Below, in pieces: positions 6,594 to 14,356 of a stretch of 14,886 bases of DNA. Position numbers and translations under genes: made by a program. Location: the NCBI GenBank assembly GCA_002307315.1, contig DBTZ01000062.1, positions 1 through 14,886 of the forward strand. The letters are read 5' to 3'. Position 1 is the first letter of the stretch; the number at the start of each line of letters is the position of its first letter. Under the pieces are notes generated by a model. That model ran no database searches, was not told the origin of the DNA, and was given only the letters and a program-made list of their open reading frames with translations. Origin of the DNA: Alphaproteobacteria bacterium UBA1303. Its GTDB lineage: Bacteria; Pseudomonadota; Alphaproteobacteria; Micropepsales; Micropepsaceae.

Positions 6594-7402
6594 ACGATGC
6601 TTTTGCCGCCTTGCGCAACGGCCTGAAGGCCAGACGCCTTATCCCCTATCTGGGGCCGGAGACCTTGCTGGTCGATACCGCTCCCGAAGTTCCGACATCG
6701 AATCGCGATCTGGCCGTGGCACTGGAGAGAAAAGTGGCTCTGCCGGCGCGGGCGCGCGGCAACATCTGGGCGGCGGCGCAGTTCATCGAAAGCCGGCGTC
6801 ACCGCAAGACGGTGGAAAAGCTGATGGCCGGCATTTTTGCGCCGCCGGCCCAACCCAATACCCTCCACCGCTGGCTGGCCGAGATTAAGCCGCTTCTGAT
6901 CGTCGATACCTGGTACGACGATGCGATGGCGACGGCGCTGTCGGGCGACTGGGGAATGATTCAAGCGGTGACCCGCAACGGCAAGCACGAGGATATCTGG
7001 TTCCGCGCCGTAGCCCCCGACGGCGGCATCCGCCCGATTGCCGAGGCCGACGGCTGGGGCAGCATTCTCTACAAACCGCACGGGACGGTACGTCCGTCCT
7101 GCGATTTTCTTTTGTCGGATTCCGATTACGTCGAGGTGCTGACCGAGATCGACATTCAGACCCCGATCCCGCCGGAGGTCCGCAGGCGGCGCGGCGAATG
7201 CGGCTTTGCATTTCTCGGCTGCCGCTTCCGCGATCAGATGGAGCGCACCTTCGCCCGCCAGATCGCCAAACGGTCCGCCGGTCCGCATTACGCCGTCATC
7301 GCCGGAGAAACCACCCGCAACGAACAGCGCTTTCTCGACGAAATAAAAATCGAGCGGATCGATCTGCCGCTGGCGGAGGCGGTGTCAAGATTGGCCGAAT
7401 GA
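6590..7402 (+). CDS. SIR2-like (SIR2_2-type) NAD-binding-fold protein in the nif operon
   Basis: This is a 270-residue protein with sirtuin-like fold landmarks in order. LIPYLGPETLL (17-27) stands where sirtuins have GAGxS. LLIVDTWYDDAM (102-113) resembles the TTNYD block. SILYKPHGTVRPS (158-170) contains the His-Gly (H164) of the catalytic segment, followed by SDSDYVE. FAFLGCRFRDQMERTFARQI (206-225) resembles the C-terminal Rossmann part. The glycine-rich loop is divergent, so catalysis is uncertain. It probably starts at TTG 6590, overlapping the nifT stop as TTGA, since no in-frame ATG is found near the start. The 3' end overlaps draG by 18 bp, tail to tail. SIR2-family enzymes use NAD+ as deacylases, ADP-ribosyltransferases or NADases. 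The role here is unknown. The family call is by eye. Confidence 0.75.
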   Translation: MNDAFAALRNGLKARRLIPYLGPETLLVDTAPEVPTSNRDLAVALERKVALPARARGNIWAAAQFIESRRHRKTVEKLMAGIFAPPAQPNTLHRWLAEIKPLLIVDTWYDDAMATALSGDWGMIQAVTRNGKHEDIWFRAVAPDGGIRPIAEADGWGSILYKPHGTVRPSCDFLLSDSDYVEVLTEIDIQTPIPPEVRRRRGECGFAFLGCRFRDQMERTFARQIAKRSAGPHYAVIAGETTRNEQRFLDEIKIERIDLPLAEAVSRLAE

Positions 7403-8278
7403 CTTGGCTATCTTCAGCAATGCCGGCACCTGCCGACGGATTTCGTCCGCCGCCTGCTGGTCCAGCCTGCGCAACCAGCTTTCCGGAATTTTCGCATAGC
7501 CATAGGTGGCGCCGGCCAACATACCGACGATGGCGCCGGTGGTATCGGCATCGCCGCCCTGATTGACGGTCTCGATCAGACAACTCTGGAAACTGTCGGT
7601 GGAGAAATAGAAATGCAGCACGGTCTGCACCGTGTCCACGACATAGGCCGACGACATGCCGTGATAGGGCGCAAAACGGAACGTCTTGTGGTCGTCGACC
7701 AGTCGATTGGCGATTTTGCGGACGTCCTTGACACCGCCCCCCCTCAGCAGAACCTGCGCCATGCGCCCGAGCGCCAGTGTGGCGGCATCGGACAAAGGAT
7801 GATTGTGGGTGACGTGGCACTGTTCCAGCGTCCAGCGCGTATAGGCTTTATCGTTGCCGAGCGTCGCCAGCGCCACCGGAACGTTGCGCATACAGGCGCC
7901 GTTGCCGGCGTCGCCGTCGTTGTAGGGCTTCGCCATGCTGCCGTCGGAGATGTAGCGGCCGATGCCGCGACGGCAGGTGTTGCCGATGTCGACCGGATGG
8001 GTACGCAGCCAAGCGGCGAATTGATCGCAGACCCGCTTCAGATCCCAACCGCCGGCTTCGACGACGGCGCGGCCGACGCACAACGACATCGCGGTATCGT
8101 CGGTGATCTGCCCCGGCTTCAATTTCAGCCAACCGCCGCCGATCAGTTTGTCGTGAACCCCGTACTTGAAGGCGATTTCGCGCTTGGTGAGGAATTCGAC
8201 GGTGGCGCCCAAAGCATCGCCGATCGCTACCCCGAAATAGGCACCCAGCGCGCGGTCGAACAGCATTGCCTCGTCCAT
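7385..8278 (-). CDS. draG: ADP-ribosyl-[dinitrogen reductase] hydrolase DraG
   Basis: This is a 297-residue enzyme that removes ADP-ribose from the NifH arginine and so reactivates nitrogenase. The dinuclear Mn site residues are seen: E28 (ATVEFL), D60-D61 (ITDDTAMSL), and D243, D245 and T246 in NQGGDADTTGAIVG. The conserved GNGACMRNVP is at 125-134 and H158 lies in HVTHNHP. Residue numbers appear to line up with the Rhodospirillum rubrum protein of similar length. The ATG at 8278 (MDEAMLFDRALGAYFG) is chosen because sequence upstream in frame has no DraG character and belongs to draT in another frame. It lies 14 bp after draT and ends the iscA-nifS-draT-draG run, overlapping the SIR2-like gene by 18 bp at the 3' ends. 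Confidence 0.95.
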   Translation of the reverse strand: MDEAMLFDRALGAYFGVAIGDALGATVEFLTKREIAFKYGVHDKLIGGGWLKLKPGQITDDTAMSLCVGRAVVEAGGWDLKRVCDQFAAWLRTHPVDIGNTCRRGIGRYISDGSMAKPYNDGDAGNGACMRNVPVALATLGNDKAYTRWTLEQCHVTHNHPLSDAATLALGRMAQVLLRGGGVKDVRKIANRLVDDHKTFRFAPYHGMSSAYVVDTVQTVLHFYFSTDSFQSCLIETVNQGGDADTTGAIVGMLAGATYGYAKIPESWLRRLDQQAADEIRRQVPALLKIAKSFGQS

Positions 8279-8292
8279 GATGCCGTCCGTCC

Positions 8293-9096
8293 TCAATAAT
8301 ACGTCGCCAGGGCTTCGTAATCGCCACCGATGACGAGATATTCGCCTTCGCCGCGCAAGGGATGATGCGGCAGCAATGCGTTGAAAAAAAGGATTTTCAC
8401 GACCGGCACCTCGATCGTCAGGATGATGTCGCCGAAGCTTTCGGCGACGTCGCGCTCGGTGGTGAACGATACCAGACTGTTGAGCCGCACCACCACCCGC
8501 CGCTTGTCGATTTTCTCCAGCAATTGATGTTCGAGATAATCGTTGGTGCCGCGGTAGAGGGTGACATGCCGCTGCCCGACCGAATGATAGCGGTGCAGGC
8601 TCCACTGGCAAAACTCGAACAGCATATCGAGCTGGGTCTGGATGGCGTTGGAATGAAACCGGCTCGACATCTTCTCTTCGATGTAGGTAATCCATGCCGG
8701 CCCGCCGAAATGGGTGATCGGCGCCTTGTGAAAGGTCGGAAACAGGCCAAACCGGCTTTCGACCCAGCCTTTGAGCACGGCACCTTCCGGCGAATTCGAC
8801 TCGTAGCCCCAGCCGCGCAAAAGACGCAAGTAACTCGACGCCCGGAACCGCGCCGGCCCCCGCCCCTCGCGATCCTGATCGTCGAGATCGAACATCGCCG
8901 CCATATAAGATTGAAACAAATCGGCGGCATCGTCGGCGGTTGCGGAATCCTTCAGCATACGGAACAGCGTAGCGTTGGCCTCACGCACGCAGGATATGTG
9001 CAGGGGAACCGGATAGGCATTGAAGGCAACCGACGCCAAAAGTCCGGTGGGTACGCTGACCAGATTGCTGCTGTGACCGCGATCGGGCAGCATCAT
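8293..9096 (-). CDS. draT: NAD+-dinitrogen-reductase ADP-ribosyltransferase DraT
   Basis: This is a 267-residue enzyme that transfers ADP-ribose from NAD+ to NifH R102, switching nitrogenase off in response to ammonium or loss of energy. The R-S-E type ADP-ribosyltransferase signature is visible: R182 in TLYRGTNDYLE, S210 in LVSFTTERDVAESFGD, and the E-x-E pair E250/E252 in GEGEYLVIGGDYEA. The N-terminal part carries LVSVPTGLLASVAFNAYPV, typical of DraT. The ATG at 9096 overlaps the nifS stop as ATGA; a second ATG follows at 9093 and a GTG lies at 9102. There is no clear ribosome-binding site, which fits translational coupling to nifS. draG follows after 14 bp. Confidence 0.94.
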   Translation of the reverse strand: MMLPDRGHSSNLVSVPTGLLASVAFNAYPVPLHISCVREANATLFRMLKDSATADDAADLFQSYMAAMFDLDDQDREGRGPARFRASSYLRLLRGWGYESNSPEGAVLKGWVESRFGLFPTFHKAPITHFGGPAWITYIEEKMSSRFHSNAIQTQLDMLFEFCQWSLHRYHSVGQRHVTLYRGTNDYLEHQLLEKIDKRRVVVRLNSLVSFTTERDVAESFGDIILTIEVPVVKILFFNALLPHHPLRGEGEYLVIGGDYEALATYY

Positions 9097-10262
9097 CGAC
9101 ACCGCGCGGCAATAGGGGAACTTGCGGCACGCGCGGCGGCCACAATGCCGGGAAGCTTCGCCATGACCGCATCGACATCGGCCGCGGTATTTTCGCGCCC
9201 AAAGGAAAACCGCACCACCCCGCCGATGCATGCGAACGGCAGCTTCATCGCCCGAACGACGTGCGAAGGCTCCATCGCGCCGGAAGCGCAGGCCGAGCCG
9301 GTCGAAACGCAGATGCCGGCGCGATCGAGCCTCACCGCGATTTCTTCGCCGTCGACGCCGTCGAAGGCAAGGCAGGAGGTGTTGGATAACCGGCTCGCCC
9401 CGTCGCCGACAATCCGGCAGCCGCCGATAGTCTGCAGCACCAATGCCTCGAACGCGTCTCTTAAGCCGGATATGATCGCGTTATCGGCAGCCATGCGGCA
9501 GGCGGCCAGTTCCGCCGCCTTGCCGAGGCCGACCGCGCCGGGCACGTTTTCGGTGCCGCCGCGCCGCCCGCGCTGCTGGCGTCCGCCGAGGATGAAAGAT
9601 GTGAATTTCATGCCTTTGCGCACATAGAGAGCGCCGACGCCCTTGGGCCCGTGGAACTTGTGCGCCGACAGCGACAGCAAGTCGATGCAGGTGCCGGCCA
9701 GCGCGATGGAGATTTTTCCCGCCGCCTGCACCGCATCGGTGTGAAACAAGGCGCCGGCTCGATGCGCCATTTCGGCCAGCGTTTCGACCGGAAACACCGT
9801 CCCGGTTTCGTTGTTGGCCCACATCATCGACACCAGGGCGGTTTTCGGCCCCAGAGCGGCGGCATAGGCATCGAGATCGAGGCGGCCGTTTTCGTCCACC
9901 GCAATGCGATGGACCTTGATGCCGCGCCGCGTCTCCAGCATGCGACAGATCGCCAGCACCGCCGGATGTTCGACCGCGGAAACGATCGCCTCATCCCGGC
10001 CTCCGCATTCGCACGCCTGCATCAGGGCCGTATTGTTCGCCTCGGTGCCGCCCGAGGTGAAGACGATCTCTTCTTCCCCGGCAGCGCCGAGTAACTCTCG
10101 CACCCGGCGCCGCGCGTCATGCATCGCCGCCGCGGCGGCGCTCCCGGCACCGTGTTGCGATGCCGCATTGCCGTAGCATTCGGTGAAATACGGCAGCATG
10201 GCCGCGACCACATCGGGATCGGTGCGACTGGTTGCGTTGTTGTCGAGGTAAATGCGGCGCAT
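9093..10262 (-). CDS. nifS: Cysteine desulfurase NifS
   Basis: This 389-residue PLP enzyme releases sulfur from cysteine for nitrogenase Fe-S cluster assembly. MRRIYLDNNATS opens the typical NifS N-terminus, with VEHP (H99) stacking on PLP. The PLP lysine is K202 in SLSAHKFHGPKG, and the catalytic cysteine is C325 in VSTGSACASGAMEPSHV, a loop typical of NifS/IscS. The ATG at 10262 is chosen because the family begins there; the in-frame sequence upstream belongs to the iscA end. The gap from iscA is eight bp and the stop overlaps draT by four bases. No nifU or nifV is seen beside it in this window, so the iscA-like protein may be its immediate acceptor partner. Confidence 0.96.
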   Translation of the reverse strand: MRRIYLDNNATSRTDPDVVAAMLPYFTECYGNAASQHGAGSAAAAAMHDARRRVRELLGAAGEEEIVFTSGGTEANNTALMQACECGGRDEAIVSAVEHPAVLAICRMLETRRGIKVHRIAVDENGRLDLDAYAAALGPKTALVSMMWANNETGTVFPVETLAEMAHRAGALFHTDAVQAAGKISIALAGTCIDLLSLSAHKFHGPKGVGALYVRKGMKFTSFILGGRQQRGRRGGTENVPGAVGLGKAAELAACRMAADNAIISGLRDAFEALVLQTIGGCRIVGDGASRLSNTSCLAFDGVDGEEIAVRLDRAGICVSTGSACASGAMEPSHVVRAMKLPFACIGGVVRFSFGRENTAADVDAVMAKLPGIVAAARAASSPIAARCR

Positions 10263-10270
10263 GGCCCGGT

Positions 10271-10591
10271 TCAGGAGAACGACTTGCCGCAGGAGCATAA
10301 GCCCTTGGCGTTGGGATTGTCGAAGCTGAAACCCTCCCCCTCAAGATTGGTCACATAGTCCACCGTCATCCCCGAGAGCCAACGCAGACTTTCGCGTTCG
10401 ACGTAGATGGCGATCCCGTCGCTGTCGATCAGATAGTCGTCCGGCTCGGCCTCGGCGATCAAACCGATTATGTATTGCATGCCGGCACAGCCGCCGCTGC
10501 CGGCCACCAGGCGGACACCGGCCGGTTTGTTCCCGGCACAGCCCATCGCCGCGCGCAACGCCCCCTGCGCGGAAGCCGTTAGATGGATCAT
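10271..10591 (-). CDS. nif-type A-type Fe-S carrier (IscA/HesB family)
   Basis: This 106-residue A-type carrier has the three conserved cysteines of the family: C35 in GSGGCAGMQY and C99/C101 in the C-terminal LCSCGKSF. The IscA proteins of nif loci (often called nif-IscA or HesB) bind Fe or Fe-S clusters and are thought to pass them to nitrogenase maturation. The ATG at 10591 has a strong GGAGG about eight bases upstream and follows a consensus sigma-54 promoter with a leader of about 24 bases, which makes the start firm. An in-frame upstream reading from 10669 would overlap the promoter and is rejected. It is the first gene of the operon iscA-nifS-draT-draG. Confidence 0.93.
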   Translation of the reverse strand: MIHLTASAQGALRAAMGCAGNKPAGVRLVAGSGGCAGMQYIIGLIAEAEPDDYLIDSDGIAIYVERESLRWLSGMTVDYVTNLEGEGFSFDNPNAKGLCSCGKSFS

Positions 10592-10626
10592 GGCATACCT
10601 CCGCCGATCTTCGCATTTTAAAGCTA

Positions 10627-10641
10627 GCAACTTCGGTGCCA
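10627..10641 (-). promoter_or_regulatory. Sigma-54 promoter of the iscA-nifS-draT-draG operon
   Basis: The minus strand reads TGGCAC-CGAAG-TTGC followed by T, an exact match to the sigma-54 consensus. The predicted start is near 10615, giving a leader of about 24 bases that includes the GGAGG ribosome-binding site of the iscA-like gene. Confidence 0.92.
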
Positions 10642-10668
10642 AACCCGACAAAAATACTTGCTTATACA

Positions 10669-10681
10669 AATCAAGGCATTA
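10669..10681 (+). promoter_or_regulatory. IHF binding site between promoter and NifA site
   Basis: AATCAAGGCATTA matches the IHF consensus WATCAANNNNTTR at every defined position. It lies midway between the sigma-54 site and the NifA site, where DNA bending by IHF brings the bound activator onto the polymerase. Confidence 0.8.
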
Positions 10682-10696
10682 CCGAACCGGAGTCCT

Positions 10697-10712
10697 TGTC
10701 GGAAGTCCGACA
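10697..10712. promoter_or_regulatory. NifA upstream activator sequence of the iscA operon
   Basis: TGTCGGAAGTCCGACA matches TGT-N10-ACA and is a perfect palindrome with 7-bp arms (TGTCGGA/TCCGACA) around AG. It is centred about 90 bp upstream of the predicted start and lies 15 bp beyond the nifQ stop codon. Confidence 0.85.
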
Positions 10713-10726
10713 TGTCCGTTTTGCGG

Positions 10727-11347
10727 CTATTCCGACCGCTTGTGCTCCAACCGCGTCTGGATCAGCAGCGAGGCACCGGCCTCTTCGCCGAAGCAGCCGG
10801 CAAAGTCGATGCATTCGCCGCAACTGGGCGCGGTGCATAGGCCGAAGCCCTCGTCGCGGCACAGCATGCGATAAAAGAATTTCTTCCACTTCATGTCGTT
10901 GCGATTGAGGCGGGCCAGGGGGGCAAAATGGGTCAGCATCAGACGGCTGAGTTCGTCGCGGTTCCTAAGCCCGAGATCCTGCCATAGGTGATCCGCCCGC
11001 TGGGCGCGCCGCGCGATCATCCGCGCCAACCGCGCCTCGAAACGCGAGCCTTCGGTGCCGCCGCGCACCAACAGTTCGATCAGACAGACTTCGTCGCTCT
11101 CGCCGGACGCGGCAACGCCCATGAGGCCCGAAATAAGTCCGGCGGCCCCGGCGAACCAATCGGCGATCAGGCCAGATAAATCCGCCTCGTCCAGACCGAC
11201 GGCCGCATTGAGGGAGGAAGCGGTTTTCCCGACCTCGCCAAACCCCATTGCCAGGATCGAAGCGACGACATGGCGATCGAATTCTTCGACGCCTTCGGGA
11301 AGGTGGATTTCCGTCAGCCGGCCATAGAATTCTTCGGCCGTCATCAT
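10727..11347 (-). CDS. nifQ: Molybdenum-handling protein NifQ
   Basis: This is a 206-residue NifQ. The diagnostic C-terminal cysteine motif C-x4-C-x2-C-x5-C is complete (C171, C176, C179 and C185 in CTAPSCGECIDFAGC), preceded by LNRNDMKWKKFFYRMLC. NifQ binds a Mo-Fe-S cluster and delivers molybdenum for FeMo-co synthesis, mainly when Mo is scarce. ATG 11347 lies three bp after the nifA stop, with a second ATG directly after at 11344. The two genes are certainly on one message. There is no separate promoter in front of nifQ, so its expression follows that of nifA. Its proximity to modBC groups the Mo functions together. Confidence 0.94.
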   Translation of the reverse strand: MMTAEEFYGRLTEIHLPEGVEEFDRHVVASILAMGFGEVGKTASSLNAAVGLDEADLSGLIADWFAGAAGLISGLMGVAASGESDEVCLIELLVRGGTEGSRFEARLARMIARRAQRADHLWQDLGLRNRDELSRLMLTHFAPLARLNRNDMKWKKFFYRMLCRDEGFGLCTAPSCGECIDFAGCFGEEAGASLLIQTRLEHKRSE

Positions 11348-11350
11348 CGC

Positions 11351-13069
<1,719 letters not shown>

Positions 13070-13264
13070 ATCCACCAAATAGCTTATTTTTTGGCCCTGC
13101 TATTTTATTATGCATCCACCGAATGACAAGTATATTCTATCTTTGTTCTAATATTCGTTATTAATATATATAGCATGAATATGCACATTAATTAAGGTGG
13201 TCTTCATATCATATATATTGAGAACGATGGTTCATACAGCCTCGCTATCAAGCGGCACAACGTC
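13070..13264. promoter_or_regulatory. AT-rich modC-nifA intergenic region
   Basis: This 195-bp gap is strikingly AT-rich compared with the GC-rich genes around it, with runs such as TTAATATATATAG and TTAATTAA. It has no gene and no exact sigma-54 or TGT-N10-ACA match. It probably holds the nifA promoter and may be bent or bound by nucleoid proteins. No clear intrinsic terminator for modC was seen. Confidence 0.6.
13102..13129 (-). promoter_or_regulatory. Candidate sigma-70-type promoter of nifA-nifQ
   Basis: On the minus strand TTGTCA (13129-13124) and TAAAAT (13107-13102) are separated by 16 bases; each differs from consensus by one base. Transcription would start near 13095, giving a leader of about 26 bases before the nifA ATG. 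The region is AT-rich, so chance matches are more likely than elsewhere. Confidence 0.5.
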
Positions 13265-14356
13265 TCAGCGCAAGTCCGCCAGGGCCATGCCCTTGACCTG
13301 CGCGAACACCGCGTCGCCCAACCTCAAGCCTAAACCATCCCAGGATTTGCGCGTGATGCTGGACAGCAGCCGCACTCCGCCCCCGCCTTCCGGCGCCAGC
13401 ACCACCAGCATCTGACTCGTGCTGGCCGGCTCGGCCGAAACGATCTTAGCCGGCAGAATGTTGAGCAGCGAGCTTTCGCCCGGCCGCGCCCGCACCAGGC
13501 TGACATCCGAGGCACGAATGACGATCCGCCGTATGGCACCAATCTCGCCTAAGTTTCCCGGCACCCAAAGCGTCAAATCGCCGAGTCTGCACTCCGAAAT
13601 ATCGTAAGGCGCATCGTAGCGGCCGACGCTCACCGTCAAGGCGGCGGCGGCATCGGGCTGGCGCGCGATGGGCAGCGACAAATCGGTGACCAATGCGGCG
13701 AGCGCCCCCGCGGCCAGCACCTTGCCCTTTTCCAGCAGCACCAGATGATCGGCCAGCCGTTCCAGTTCGGAAAAATCGTGCGTCACATAGACGATCGGCA
13801 ATTCCAGTTGACGATGCAGCGCTTCGAGATAGGGCAGAATCTCGCCCCGGCTGTCGCGATCGAGCGCCGACAGCGGCTCGTCCATCAACAAAAGCCGCGG
13901 TTGAGACAGCAGGGCACGGGCGACGGCGATGCGCTGCTTCTCGCCGCCCGACAGCTTGTCCGGCGCCCGGTTCAAGAGCGACCCGATGCCCACCAGAGCG
14001 ACGACCCGGTCGAGATTCAATTCCGCCCGAACCTCCAGGCTGCGTTTCATCCCGTAGCGCAGATTTTCCATCACCGAGAGATGGGGAAACAGCCGCGGCT
14101 CCTGAAACACATAGCCGATCGGACGGCGATGCGGCGGCAGGAAAACATTGCCGTCCTGCCAAACGTCGCCTTCGACCGAAAGAAAACCGCCCTTCAACCG
14201 GGTCAGTCCGGCAAGGCAGCGCAAGATCGTGGTCTTGCCGCAGCCGGACGGGCCGAACAGCCCGGTCACGCCCTCGGCGGGAACCTCGAACGAAACATCG
14301 AGCGAAAAAGCGCCCAACCGACCGGAAAATTTTGCCTCGATGCGGCCCATCGCCAT
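13265..14356 (-). CDS. modC: Molybdate ABC transporter ATP-binding protein ModC
   Basis: This 363-residue ATPase powers the ModABC molybdate importer at the inner face of the cytoplasmic membrane. It has Walker A GPSGCGKT (35-42), Q-loop Q85, signature LSGGEKQ (135-141), Walker B LLLMDEPLSALD (155-166) and H-loop H193 in YVTHD. The C-terminal TOBE/MOP-type domain (about 293-358, NILPAKIVSAEP to FAQVKGMAL) is typical of ModC and binds oxyanions. ATG 14356 overlaps the modB stop by one base (TGATG); a TTG at 14359 and an ATG at 14350 are alternatives. Its location upstream of nifA-nifQ places Mo uptake beside Mo handling and nif control. Confidence 0.95.
   Translation of the reverse strand: MAMGRIEAKFSGRLGAFSLDVSFEVPAEGVTGLFGPSGCGKTTILRCLAGLTRLKGGFLSVEGDVWQDGNVFLPPHRRPIGYVFQEPRLFPHLSVMENLRYGMKRSLEVRAELNLDRVVALVGIGSLLNRAPDKLSGGEKQRIAVARALLSQPRLLLMDEPLSALDRDSRGEILPYLEALHRQLELPIVYVTHDFSELERLADHLVLLEKGKVLAAGALAALVTDLSLPIARQPDAAAALTVSVGRYDAPYDISECRLGDLTLWVPGNLGEIGAIRRIVIRASDVSLVRARPGESSLLNILPAKIVSAEPASTSQMLVVLAPEGGGGVRLLSSITRKSWDGLGLRLGDAVFAQVKGMALADLR

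Noticed and set aside
8279..8695. Long N-terminal extension of draG
   Set aside because: The extension lies wholly over draT in another frame and lacks DraG similarity; the conserved protein starts at 8278.
9097..9231. N-terminal extension of draT into nifS
   Set aside because: The added residues are Arg/Cys-rich and overlap nifS coding sequence; ATG 9096 overlapping the nifS stop is the natural start.
10697..10712. nifQ terminator hairpin
   Set aside because: The inverted repeat after the nifQ stop is a NifA site by spacing and sequence, has a very short loop and no T-run on the transcribed strand.
13217..13231. Possible FNR/FixK box (TTGAG-N4-ATGG) in the nifA gap
   Set aside because: Only one half resembles TTGAT-N4-ATCAA; the other half does not match.
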